NCBI RefSeq assembly: GCF_016741855.1
Contig: NZ_JAERRH010000008.1
Location: 1-64,000, forward strand
Direction of reading: 5' to 3'
Length of the DNA stretch: 64,000 nt
DNA from: Streptomyces musisoli
GTDB lineage: Bacteria; Actinomycetota; Actinomycetes; Streptomycetales; Streptomycetaceae
This document shows, one piece after another, positions 36,920-45,356 of this stretch; within the stretch, counting starts at the first letter, position 1; every line of letters begins with the position of its first letter. Under the pieces are notes generated by a model. It was not told where the DNA came from, ran no database searches, and saw only the letters and a list, made by a program, of their open reading frames with translations. Made by a program: the position numbers and the translations under genes.

Positions 36920-38518
36920 ATGTCCCTCAAGCCGAAGACTTCGGAAACACCGGCACGTTCCGGCCGGCGCGGCGGGGGACGACGGACAGGACGCGCGAAG
37001 AACGACCGGCGGCGGCGCAGACGGCGCGTGCTGCGCTGGTCGGCGATCGTGCTGGCGGTGGTGATACTCGGGACCGCGGGCGCCGGTTACCTGTACTACG
37101 TTCACCTCAACGGCAACATCCAGAAGGGCGCGCGGGCCAACGGCGACGACTCCAAGGCCCGCAGGACCGCGCCCAACGCGGCCGGCCAGACCCCGTTGAA
37201 CATCCTGCTGATCGGCTCCGACAGCCGGAACTCCGCGGCGAACCTGAAGCTCGGCGGCAGCAGGGACCATGTCGGCGACCCGCCGCTCGCGGACGTGCAG
37301 ATGCTCATCCACCTCTCGGCGGACCGTGAGAGCGCCTCCATGGTCAGCATCCCGCGGGACACCCGGGTGGACATCCCCAAGTGCACGGACCCCGAGACGG
37401 GCAAGGTCTACCCGCCGACGAACGACATCATCAACATCACCCTGGCCCGCGGCGGCGCCGGCTGCACGCTGCTCACCTGGGAGAACCTCACCGGGGTCTA
37501 CATCGACCACTGGATGACGATCGACTTCGCGGGCGTGGTGCGGATGGCGGACGCCATCGGGGGTGTCGACGTCTGCGTGAAGCAGAACGTCTGGGACCAC
37601 CCGACCCCGGACGTGCCCGGCGGGTCCGGACTGAAGATGAGGCACGGCACCCACAAGGTGAAGGGCGAGCAGGCCCTGCAATGGCTGCGCACCCGGCACG
37701 CCTGGGGCGACGACCTGATGCGGGCCCGCGCCCAGCACATGTACCTGAACTCGATGATCCGTACGCTGAAGAGTCAGAACGTGTTCACCGACACCGGCCG
37801 GCTGATGGACCTGGCCGAGGCGGCCACCAAGTCGCTGAAGGTGTCGGAGGAGATCGGCACCGTCAAGAAGCTCTACGACCTCGGCATGCAGATGAAGTCG
37901 GTGCCGTCGGACCGGATCACCTCGGTGACCATGCCCAACCTGAAGGACCCGGAGAACGGCAACCACGTCGTGCCGGACAAGCCCAACGCCGACAAGATGT
38001 GGCAGATGCTCCAGGACGACGTGGCGTTCGACAAGAACGGCGGCAAGTCGGAGCCGGGGAAGGCCGCGGGCAAGGACAAGCCGGCCAAGAAGCCCTCGCT
38101 CGACGCGGCCCGGCTCGGAGTGCTGGTGCAGAACGCCACCCGGACCTCCACCGAGGCCGCGGTCCAGCAGCGGGCGTCGGCGATCGGCCAGGTGCTCGTG
38201 CAGAAGGGCTACACCCGGGCGCAGGCCGACACCTCGGGGAGCCTGGCCGAGGACAAGACGGTCGTGCGCTACCCGAGCGCGGACCTGGAGGGCGACGCCC
38301 AGGCCGTGGCCAAGGCGCTGGGGATCCCGGTGAGTTCGGTGCAGAAGTCCACCGCGGTGTCCGGGGTCACGGTCGTCGTCGGCGCCGACTGGCGCACCGG
38401 CGCGTCGTACCCGAAGCAGTCCAAGCCGAAGGCCGGCGACCTGCCCGCCAACTCCGACGCCGTCAACGGCTCGGACACGACGAAGTGCATGGACGTGTAC
38501 AGCGTCTACCAGTGGTAG
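36920..38518 (+). CDS. LCP family ligase with LytR_C domain (third)
   Basis: A 532-residue protein. An Arg-rich cytoplasmic head (RRRRRRR at ~29-36) and membrane anchor (~40-60) lead to the LCP domain (~85-310), with NILLIGSDSR, DVQMLIHLS, SIPRDTRVDIP and LRTRHAWGDD. A Lys-rich spacer (KAAGKDKPAKK) precedes a C-terminal LytR_C domain (~395-500). ATG 36920 is chosen, with GAGG five bases upstream; an upstream open extension has no LCP similarity. A strong terminator follows the stop. Its catalytic residues look complete. Confidence 0.9.
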   Translation: MSLKPKTSETPARSGRRGGGRRTGRAKNDRRRRRRRVLRWSAIVLAVVILGTAGAGYLYYVHLNGNIQKGARANGDDSKARRTAPNAAGQTPLNILLIGSDSRNSAANLKLGGSRDHVGDPPLADVQMLIHLSADRESASMVSIPRDTRVDIPKCTDPETGKVYPPTNDIINITLARGGAGCTLLTWENLTGVYIDHWMTIDFAGVVRMADAIGGVDVCVKQNVWDHPTPDVPGGSGLKMRHGTHKVKGEQALQWLRTRHAWGDDLMRARAQHMYLNSMIRTLKSQNVFTDTGRLMDLAEAATKSLKVSEEIGTVKKLYDLGMQMKSVPSDRITSVTMPNLKDPENGNHVVPDKPNADKMWQMLQDDVAFDKNGGKSEPGKAAGKDKPAKKPSLDAARLGVLVQNATRTSTEAAVQQRASAIGQVLVQKGYTRAQADTSGSLAEDKTVVRYPSADLEGDAQAVAKALGIPVSSVQKSTAVSGVTVVVGADWRTGASYPKQSKPKAGDLPANSDAVNGSDTTKCMDVYSVYQW

Positions 38519-38531
38519 CCCGGTGAACGCG

Positions 38532-38566
38532 ACGAGGGGCCCCTCCCGACGGGAGGGGCCCCTCGT
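38532..38566. terminator. Bidirectional hairpin terminator
   Basis: Perfect 16-bp stem ACGAGGGGCCCCTCCC (38532-38547) pairing with 38551-38566 across a 3-nt loop, between the convergent third LCP and GT2 genes. Confidence 0.92.
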
Positions 38567-38583
38567 GCGTGGTGCTCTCGTGC

Positions 38584-39630
38584 TTAGCTCTCGCGCGTGG
38601 CTCGGACGGCGTCGAGGACCGCGGGCCGCCGGGAGGCGATGACCTTCTTCGCCAGCGACTTCGGGCTGGTCAGGAAGCCCCAGCCCCAGGAGAGGTGCAT
38701 GGTGGCGAGGGCCACCGGGATCTGCAGCCGGGCCTTCAGGGGCAGCCCCTTGCCGGCCGGGACGGAGCCCGCGACGATCGCGGCCAGGTAGCCGCCCGGG
38801 ATCACGAGGCCCCACGGGGTCAGCGCCGCACCGACGATCAGGCCCGCCGCTATCGCGCACACCGCCGTCGGCGGGGCCAGGTAGCGCAGGTTGATGGAGC
38901 CGGAGTGGTAGCGGGCGACGACGTGCCGCCAGCGGCCGTAGTCCTTGTACTGCTTGGCCAGCGCGCGCACGGACGGCCGCGGCCGGTACGACACCTTCAG
39001 CTCGGGCGAGAACCAGATCGCGCCGCCCGCCTCGCGGATGCGGAAGTTCAGCTCCCAGTCCTGGGCGCGGATGAACTCCTCGTTGTAGCCGCCCTGCTGC
39101 TCCAGCGCCTCGCGCCGGAAGACGCCGAGGTAGACGGTGTCGGCGGGGCCGGCCTGGCCGCCGGTGTGGAAGGCCGCGTTGCCGACGCCGATCTTCGAGG
39201 TCATGGCCGCGGCGACCGCGTGCTCCCAGTCGTTCTCGCCCTCGGCGTGCATGATGCCGCCGACGTTCTGCGCGCCGGTCTCCTCCAGGAGGCGGACCGC
39301 GGTCGTGATGTAGTTCGGCGAGAGCATGCCGTGGCCGTCGACGCGGACCACGATCGGATGCCGGGAGGCCTTGATCGCCGCGTTCAGCGCGGCGGGGGTG
39401 CGGCCGGTCGGGTTGGGGACGGTGTGCACGCGCGGGTCTTCACGAACCAGCTCGGCGGCGATCTCGTCCGTGCGGTCCGTGGACGGACCGAGGGCGATCA
39501 CGACCTCCATCTCGCCGGCGTACTCCTGCGCGAGGATCGCTTGGACGGCACCGCGCAGATGCCGCTCCTCGTTGAGGACAGGCATGATCACGGACACTGC
39601 GGGGAGCCGCACGTCGGACTTGGCGTTCAT
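38584..39630 (-). CDS. Glycosyltransferase family 2 with membrane segments
   Basis: A 348-residue processive-type glycosyltransferase. The N-terminal GT-A domain (~10-230) has SVIMPVLNEE (~13-22), the metal-binding VRVDGHGMLS (~95-104, DXD-like DGH), and the acceptor-site AQDWELNFRIREAG (~187-200). Two to three hydrophobic segments lie at ~245-300. It resembles succinoglycan/hyaluronan-type synthases and may build an exopolysaccharide or wall polymer. The QYKDYGRWR motif (~227) is a Q-x-x-RW-like site of such enzymes. It sits inside the LCP cluster, on the opposite strand. Confidence 0.88.
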   Translation of the reverse strand: MNAKSDVRLPAVSVIMPVLNEERHLRGAVQAILAQEYAGEMEVVIALGPSTDRTDEIAAELVREDPRVHTVPNPTGRTPAALNAAIKASRHPIVVRVDGHGMLSPNYITTAVRLLEETGAQNVGGIMHAEGENDWEHAVAAAMTSKIGVGNAAFHTGGQAGPADTVYLGVFRREALEQQGGYNEEFIRAQDWELNFRIREAGGAIWFSPELKVSYRPRPSVRALAKQYKDYGRWRHVVARYHSGSINLRYLAPPTAVCAIAAGLIVGAALTPWGLVIPGGYLAAIVAGSVPAGKGLPLKARLQIPVALATMHLSWGWGFLTSPKSLAKKVIASRRPAVLDAVRATRES

Positions 39631-39758
39631 AGGGGCCTCACGTTACCGCGAACGGGGGACACGGGTGCGCGCCGCCGGGCCTGCGGCGCGGGCTGGAGAT
39701 CGTATCGGCCTACTGTGCTCCCGGATCCCGCGTACGGCCTCGTCCGGAGGTGTATCCC

Positions 39759-41258
39759 TTGTCCAGCCCGCCCCGGTCCCCGGCGCCCGCGCAGCGCCGC
39801 CCGCAGCCGCCCCGCCGTGTACCGCGCCCAGCCGGGCGGCCCGTGCGGCCCGTGCGGTCCGTCCGGCCGCCACGGCGACCACGCTGGGCCATGCGGGCGC
39901 TCACCACGCTGTCGGTCGTGGTGCTCGCCTCCGCCGGGATCGGGCACGCGGTCGTCAGCAGCCTGGACGCGGGCATCGCCCGGATCGACGCCTTCAAGGA
40001 CATGAAGAACCGGCCCCAGGCCGGCCACGGCATGAACGTCCTGCTGGTCGGCACGGACGGCCGGGACAAGGTCAGCGAGCAGGACCGGCGCACCTACCGG
40101 CTGGGCGGGCAGCCCTGCCACTGCACCGACACCATGATGATCGTGCACATCTCGGAGGACCGGGAGCGGGCCACCGTGGTGAGCCTGCCGCGCGACTCCT
40201 ACGCCGAGATGCCCTCGCACGTCGACCAGAACTCGGGGCAGCGGCACGGACCGCACCCGGTCAAGCTCAACGCGGCCTATGCCGAGGGCGGCCCCCAGCT
40301 GACCATCCGCACGGTGGAGAACATGACCCATGTGAAGATCGACCACTATCTGGAGGTCGACTTCACAAGCTTCATGAAGACCGTGGACGTACTCGGCGGG
40401 GTCGAGGTCTGCACGCCGGCGCCGCTGAAGGACCGGTACACCGGGCTGGACCTCGCGGCCGGCACGCACACCCTCCAGGGCGGGCAGGCGCTTCAGTACG
40501 TGCGCGCCCGGCACGTCGACGGAGCCAGCGACCTCGGCCGGATGAAGCGGCAGCAGGGGTTCCTGGCCGCGCTGATCGAGAAGGCGACCTCCTCCGGGGT
40601 GCTGCTGAACCCGATGCGGTTCCGGGACGTGACCCGGGCGGTGCTCGGCTCGGTCCGCGCCGACGCCGGGTTCGGCACCGACGAGCTGCTCGACCTCGGG
40701 CGCGCGATGCGGAGCTTCTCACCGTCCGCCTCCGAGTTCACCACCGTGCCCATCGGGCAGATGAACTACCAGGTCAAGGGCATCGGCTCGACCCTGAGGT
40801 GGGACCAGGCGAAGGCGGACCGGCTGTTCGGGGCGCTGCGTGACGACAAGGCGCTCACCGCGGACCGCCCGCGCCGGGGCCGGGGCGCGGCTCCGGTGCC
40901 GGTGGAGGTGGCCCCGGACACCATCCGGGTCCAGGTGGCGAACGGCACCGGTACGGCCGGGCTGGCCAAGCGGATCGACGCGGCGCTCGCGGCGACCGGC
41001 TTCGCCACCACCCGCCGGCCGGTGACCGCCCCCGCCCACGTGCCGCACACGGTGATCTCCTACGACCCCCGCTGGGACCGTTCCGCCCACTCCCTGGCGG
41101 CGGCCCTGCCGGGCAGCGAGCTGCGCCCGGCACCGGGCCAGGGACCGCTGCTGAAGGTGACGGCCGGTGCCGACTTCAAGAGCGTGCGCAAGGTGCGCTT
41201 CGACGACCCGGCCCAGCCGCAGCAGAGCGTGGTGCGCGGCAACGAGGTCACGTGCTGA
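39759..41258 (+). CDS. LCP family ligase with LytR_C domain (fourth)
   Basis: A 499-residue protein. A Pro/Arg-rich disordered head (~1-42) precedes a membrane anchor (~45-65) and the LCP domain (~90-300) with NVLLVGTDGRD, DTMMIVHIS, SLPRDSYAE and a late YVRARHVDG. A LytR_C domain (~385-470) and a Cys-ending tail (NEVTC) follow. TTG 39759 is chosen because GGAGG lies at a normal distance upstream; GTG 39750 overlaps that site. It is separated from the thioesterase by ~180 bp of repeat-like noncoding sequence. Confidence 0.9.
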   Translation: MSSPPRSPAPAQRRPQPPRRVPRPAGRPVRPVRSVRPPRRPRWAMRALTTLSVVVLASAGIGHAVVSSLDAGIARIDAFKDMKNRPQAGHGMNVLLVGTDGRDKVSEQDRRTYRLGGQPCHCTDTMMIVHISEDRERATVVSLPRDSYAEMPSHVDQNSGQRHGPHPVKLNAAYAEGGPQLTIRTVENMTHVKIDHYLEVDFTSFMKTVDVLGGVEVCTPAPLKDRYTGLDLAAGTHTLQGGQALQYVRARHVDGASDLGRMKRQQGFLAALIEKATSSGVLLNPMRFRDVTRAVLGSVRADAGFGTDELLDLGRAMRSFSPSASEFTTVPIGQMNYQVKGIGSTLRWDQAKADRLFGALRDDKALTADRPRRGRGAAPVPVEVAPDTIRVQVANGTGTAGLAKRIDAALAATGFATTRRPVTAPAHVPHTVISYDPRWDRSAHSLAAALPGSELRPAPGQGPLLKVTAGADFKSVRKVRFDDPAQPQQSVVRGNEVTC

Positions 41259-41441
41259 GCGCTCCCCGGTGGGTGCCGCGGCACGAGGGCGGCATCGTCC
41301 GCGGCGGCGGTGAGGCGATCCGCTGAGCGCTCCGCCGTGAGGGCCGCGGCGGGCCGTCGCCTCTGCGGCGCCGTCGTGGCCGACCGCGTCCCACCGCGAG
41401 GCCCCGCCTCGACGGGCCCCGCGCGCCTTCCCTAGGGGCGC

Positions 41442-41990
41442 TCAGTCCTCGAAGCCCTCGGCCGCCCTCTTCTCGCGCAGCTCGCGGATCGCCCGGCGGC
41501 GGGCCAGACGGTGGGTGCGGCGGATCTGCGCCTCCTGGCAGCGGCGGCGGTCGCGGTCGGTCTCGGGTATCACCGGCGGTACCCGGCGCGGCTTGCCGTC
41601 GGCGTCCACGGCCGCGAAGACCAGGTAGGCCGAGCCGACCTGGGTGGGCGGGGTCGACTCGTTCCAGCGCTCGGCGAGGACCCGCACGCCGACCTCCATG
41701 GAGGTCCGGCCGGTCCAGTTCACCTGCGCCTTGACGTGAACCAGGTCACCCACGCGGACCGGCTCCAGGAACGCCATCTCGTCCATGGACGCGGTGACGG
41801 CGGGTCCTCCGGAGTGCCGGCCGGCCACGGCGCCCGCCGCGTCGTCGACGAGCTTCATGATCACACCGCCGTGCACCGTCCCCAGGAGGTTGGTGTCGTT
41901 GTGGGTCATGATGTGGCTGAGGGTGGTGCGCGAGGCGGACGTGGGCTTGCCCGAGATGTCCGGTTCCACTTCCGTGGCCTGGTCTGTCAT
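41442..41990 (-). CDS. Acyl-CoA thioesterase (hotdog fold)
   Basis: A 182-residue protein. The hotdog domain (~25-145) carries NLLGTVHGGVIMKLVDDAAG (~43-62), including the conserved HGG, and AFLEPVRVGDLVHV (~83-96), typical of acyl-CoA hydrolases that release CoA and fatty acid. A 40-residue basic C-terminal tail (RRRCQEAQIRRTHRLARRR) is unusual and probably disordered. ATG 41990 is preceded by GGTGGAGGG. It is divergent from the fifth LCP gene (119-bp spacer); a link with wall synthesis is not evident. Confidence 0.9.
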   Translation of the reverse strand: MTDQATEVEPDISGKPTSASRTTLSHIMTHNDTNLLGTVHGGVIMKLVDDAAGAVAGRHSGGPAVTASMDEMAFLEPVRVGDLVHVKAQVNWTGRTSMEVGVRVLAERWNESTPPTQVGSAYLVFAAVDADGKPRRVPPVIPETDRDRRRCQEAQIRRTHRLARRRAIRELREKRAAEGFED

Positions 41991-42109
41991 GCCCTCCACC
42001 TTATGCCGACGGCTCATTCGCGGAATTTGTGTCGTCTTCGCAACAGCACCGACCTGATTTTCCGACAGCCCTTGTGGAGCACACTGCGCCGCCCTGCACA
42101 CTGGGGCGC

Positions 42110-43429
42110 ATGAATGACTGGCCCGAGGGATGGTCCGACAACAACCGCGGCCCGCGCTACGGACGCGGCAGTGCCGGCGCACAGCCGGAGGGGGCCCGCG
42201 TGATGCGTCAGGTGCAGCGCGGCCCGGCGGTACCGCCCGGACCGCGCTCGGCGTACGGCGACCCCGGCCCGGCGGCGCCGCCGTACGGGGCCGGCGTGCC
42301 GCAGCAGCCGTCGTACGTCGACGGCCAGGGGCACGGGGACGGATACGACGACTACGACAGCGGCTACAACACCGGCCAGGTCTACGGCAGCCCCGGCGGC
42401 CGGGGGCCGGGCGACCCGGCGGGCGTGCCCGGCCGCGCACCGCGCCCCGCGCCGAACTGGCGGCGCCGCATCAAGTGGACGGCGATCACGCTGGCGACCG
42501 TGCTGGTCGTCACGTCGGTCGCGACCTACTTCTGGGCCGACTCCAAGCTGCGCCGCGAGGTGGACCTGTCCAAGGTCATCGACCGGCCGGAGGCGGGCGA
42601 CGGCACGAACTACCTGATCGTCGGCTCGGACAGCCGTGAGGGCATGTCCAAGGAGGACGAGAAGAAGCTGCACACCGGTGGCGCCGAGGGCAAGCGCACG
42701 GACTCGATGATGATCCTGCACGTCGGTGACAGCGGCGACACGCTGATCTCGCTGCCGCGCGACTCGGACGTGGTGGTCCCGTCGTACCAGGGGTCGACGT
42801 CCGGGAAGGTCTACCCCGCGCAGGGCCGGCACGCGAAGCTGAACGCGACCTACGCCGAGGACGGGCCGACGCTGCTGGTCCGCGCGATCGAGTCCAACAC
42901 CGGCCTGCACATCGACCACTACGTGGAGATCGGCTTCCAGGGCTTCGCGAACATCGTGGACGCGGTCGGCGGTGTCGAGATCGACATAGACAAGGGCTTC
43001 AAGGACAAGTGGTCGGGCGCCGACTTCAAGTCCGGCAAGCAGACCCTGGACGGCCAGCAGGCCCTCGCCTTCGTCCGCACCCGGCACGCGTTCGCCGCGT
43101 CCGACCTCCAGCGCACCAAGAACCAGCAGAAGTTCCTGGCCGCCCTGGCCCACCAGGTGGCGACGCCGTCGACGATCCTGAACCCGTTCAAGTTCTACCC
43201 GGTCATGGGCGCGGGCCTGGACTCGCTGATCGTCGACAAGGACATGTCGCTGTGGGACCTGGCCTCGATGTTCTGGGCGATGAAGGGCGTCAACAGCGGT
43301 GACGGCACCTCGATGAACATGCCGATCTCCGGCTCCACCGGCGGCAACCTCGTCTGGGACAAGGCGAAGGTGAAGACCCTGGTGGACCAGCTGAACAACG
43401 ACGAGAAGGTGACGGTCTCCGGCAACTGA
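42110..43429 (+). CDS. LCP family ligase with Tyr/Gly-rich N-terminus (fifth)
   Basis: A 439-residue protein. A ~115-residue low-complexity cytoplasmic head is rich in Tyr, Gly and Pro (e.g. GYDDYDSGYNTGQVYG at ~79-94). A membrane anchor (~125-145) and an LCP domain (~165-330) follow, with YLIVGSDSREG, TDSMMILHVG, SLPRDSDVVVP and FVRTRHAFAASDLQR. It lacks LytR_C. ATG 42110 is used. It is the best-conserved kind of LCP fold in the cluster by inspection. A terminator follows the stop. Confidence 0.92.
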   Translation: MNDWPEGWSDNNRGPRYGRGSAGAQPEGARVMRQVQRGPAVPPGPRSAYGDPGPAAPPYGAGVPQQPSYVDGQGHGDGYDDYDSGYNTGQVYGSPGGRGPGDPAGVPGRAPRPAPNWRRRIKWTAITLATVLVVTSVATYFWADSKLRREVDLSKVIDRPEAGDGTNYLIVGSDSREGMSKEDEKKLHTGGAEGKRTDSMMILHVGDSGDTLISLPRDSDVVVPSYQGSTSGKVYPAQGRHAKLNATYAEDGPTLLVRAIESNTGLHIDHYVEIGFQGFANIVDAVGGVEIDIDKGFKDKWSGADFKSGKQTLDGQQALAFVRTRHAFAASDLQRTKNQQKFLAALAHQVATPSTILNPFKFYPVMGAGLDSLIVDKDMSLWDLASMFWAMKGVNSGDGTSMNMPISGSTGGNLVWDKAKVKTLVDQLNNDEKVTVSGN

Positions 43430-43448
43430 CCGGCCGTCGCGGCAGGAG

Positions 43449-43474
43449 CAAGGGCACCCGCGCGGGTGCCCTTG
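43449..43474 (+). terminator. Hairpin after the fifth LCP gene
   Basis: Near-perfect palindrome CAAGGGCACCCG (43449-43460) pairing with CGGGTGCCCTTG (43463-43474). It lies 19 bp beyond the stop and also faces the convergent Cys-rich gene. Confidence 0.9.
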
Positions 43475-43496
43475 TCCGTTCTCGGCAGGGACGGCC

Positions 43497-43859
43497 TCAC
43501 ATGCCGGCGCCCGCCATCGCCCGGCACGTGTCCGCGCAGCGGCGACACGCCTCCGCGCAGCGCATCATCTGCTGGTCGTCCGGCATGGACATACACGCCT
43601 CGGCGCACATGTCGCACACCTTGGCGCAGAGCGCGCACATCTCGGCGGACATGGGCGAGCGGCGCATCATCATGTCAGCGCACATGCGGGTGGTCTCGGA
43701 GCAGTCCATCAGCGCGCGCATGATCTGCATCTGCTGCTGGCCGCCCTTCTGCATGCAGGAGCTCATGGTCTCCTCGCACATGCTGTGGCAGCTCATGCAG
43801 GCCTCGATGCAGTCCTGCATCTGCTGGGTGAGGGCGGGCATCATCTGCGACTGGGTCAT
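43497..43859 (-). CDS. Four-helix-bundle copper-binding protein (DUF326/Csp type)
   Basis: A 120-residue cytoplasmic protein with 16 cysteines (17, 21, 24, 28, 35, 53, 60, 75, 78, 82, 85, 89, 101, 105, 108, 112), mostly in C-x3-C-x2-C-x3-C spacing along helices, and about twenty methionines. This is the Csp / DUF326 architecture, in which Cys pairs line a four-helix bundle that stores many Cu(I) ions. No signal peptide is visible, so cytosolic storage is likely. ATG 43859 is used. No copper ATPase or regulator is adjacent. Confidence 0.9.
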   Translation of the reverse strand: MTQSQMMPALTQQMQDCIEACMSCHSMCEETMSSCMQKGGQQQMQIMRALMDCSETTRMCADMMMRRSPMSAEMCALCAKVCDMCAEACMSMPDDQQMMRCAEACRRCADTCRAMAGAGM

Positions 43860-43970
43860 GGCTCCTCCTCGGAGGCGGGGACCCGGGGCGGGCCCCGTGT
43901 GCTTCCGTCCTACGTCCCAGCGCCCGCCCCCGCATGTGACCGACCGGTCGGCAGGTGCCCCGGGACAACG

Positions 43971-43996
43971 GAAAGGCGCCCCGAAGGGCGCCTTTC
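43971..43996 (-). terminator. Hairpin downstream of the acyl-CoA dehydrogenase gene
   Basis: GAAAGGCGCC (43971-43980) pairs perfectly with 43987-43996 over a 6-nt loop, 26 bp beyond the stop of the minus-strand dehydrogenase gene. Confidence 0.85.
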
Positions 43997-44021
43997 ACCA
44001 GGGGCGGGAAACCGCGCGCCG

Positions 44022-45179
44022 TTACGGCAGGTTGCGGGCCATCACGATCCGCTGGACCTGGTTCGTGCCTTCGTAGATCTGGGTGATCTTGGCGTCGCGC
44101 ATCATGCGCTCCACCGGGTAGTCGCGGGTGTAGCCGTAGCCGCCGAGGAGCTGGACGGCGTCGGTGGTGACCTCCATCGCGACGTCCGAGGCGAAGCACT
44201 TGGCGGCGGCACCCAGGTAGGTGAGGTCGGCGTCGCCGCGCTCGGAGGCGGCGGCGGCCTGGTAGGTGAGGGCGCGGGCCGCCGAGATCTTCATGGACAT
44301 GTCCGCGAGCATGAACTGGATGCCCTGGAAGTCGGCGATCGCCTTGCCGAACTGCTTGCGCTCCTGGACGTAGCCCTTGGCGTAGTCGAGGGCGCCCTGG
44401 GCGACGCCGAGCGCCTGGGCGGCGATGGTGATGCGGGTGTGGTCGAGGGTCTTCATCGCCGTGGCGAAGCCGGTGCCCTCCTCGCCGATCATGCGGTCGG
44501 CGGGGATGCGGACGTTGTCGAAGTAGACCTCGCGGGTCGGGGAGCCCTTGATGCCGAGCTTCTTCTCCGGGGCGCCGAAGGAGACACCCGGGTCGGACTT
44601 CTCGACGACGAAGGCGGAGATGCCCTTGGAGCGCTTCGAGGGGTCGGTGACGGCCATCACCGTGTAGTACTCGGAGACGCCGGCGTTGGTGATCCAGCGC
44701 TTCACGCCGTTGAGGATCCAGTGGTCGCCGTCGCGGACGGCCTTGGTCTTCATGCCGGCCGCGTCCGAGCCCGCCTCGGGCTCGGAGAGGCAGTAGGAGA
44801 ACATCCCGTCGCCCTTCGCCAGCGGGCCCAGGTACTTCTTCTTCAGCTCCTCGGAGCCGGAGAGGATCACCGGGAGCGAGCCGAGCTTGTTCACCGCGGG
44901 GATGAGGGAGGAGGAGACGCAGGCGCGGGCCACCTCCTCGATCACGATGACCGTGGCGAGCGCGTCGGCGCCGGCGCCGCCGTACTCCTCGGGGACGTGC
45001 ACGGCGTGCAGGTCGTTGGCGACGAGGGCGTCGTGGGCCTCCTGCGGGAAGCGGGCCTCCTCGTCCACCGCCGCGGCGTACGGCGCGATCTTCGCCTCGA
45101 CCAGGGAGCGAACGGCGTCCCGGAGCATGTCGTGCTCCTCGGACGGGCGGTACAGGTCGAAGTCAGCCGATCCGGCCAC
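44022..45179 (-). CDS. Acyl-CoA dehydrogenase
   Basis: An FAD enzyme that makes the alpha-beta double bond in acyl-CoA, the first step of beta-oxidation or of branched amino-acid breakdown. The 385-residue length is normal. The signatures are SYCLSEPEAGSDAAG (~125-139), the FAD-binding QLLGGYGYTRDYPVERMMRDA (~345-365), and the catalytic Glu in YEGTNQVQR (~369-377). GTG 45179 is used, with GGAG upstream. An AT-rich possible operator lies 40 bp upstream. It is divergent from ugd (177-bp spacer). The chain length preferred cannot be told. Confidence 0.95.
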   Translation of the reverse strand: MAGSADFDLYRPSEEHDMLRDAVRSLVEAKIAPYAAAVDEEARFPQEAHDALVANDLHAVHVPEEYGGAGADALATVIVIEEVARACVSSSLIPAVNKLGSLPVILSGSEELKKKYLGPLAKGDGMFSYCLSEPEAGSDAAGMKTKAVRDGDHWILNGVKRWITNAGVSEYYTVMAVTDPSKRSKGISAFVVEKSDPGVSFGAPEKKLGIKGSPTREVYFDNVRIPADRMIGEEGTGFATAMKTLDHTRITIAAQALGVAQGALDYAKGYVQERKQFGKAIADFQGIQFMLADMSMKISAARALTYQAAAASERGDADLTYLGAAAKCFASDVAMEVTTDAVQLLGGYGYTRDYPVERMMRDAKITQIYEGTNQVQRIVMARNLP

Positions 45180-45219
45180 GGTCTCTCACGCTCCAAAGAC
45201 GCAGTGATACTGACGCTAA

Positions 45220-45233
45220 TTACCGTTAAGTAA
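45220..45233 (-). promoter_or_regulatory. Operator-like TTAC-CGTTAA-GTAA
   Basis: Short inverted repeat in an AT-rich patch (45205-45245) just upstream of the acyl-CoA dehydrogenase gene, with a nested TTAA centre. TetR-type fatty-acid regulators often use such sites, but none is encoded nearby. Confidence 0.4.
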
Positions 45234-45356
45234 CTCAAATTTTAAAGGGCTTCCTGCGGGACGCCTACGTGAGGTACGCGACAGCCGGAAATTGCCCGGT
45301 GGGCGGCCCGACTATGCTCGGCTCCGCATCACCGACGTACCCGATCTGGAGCACCC

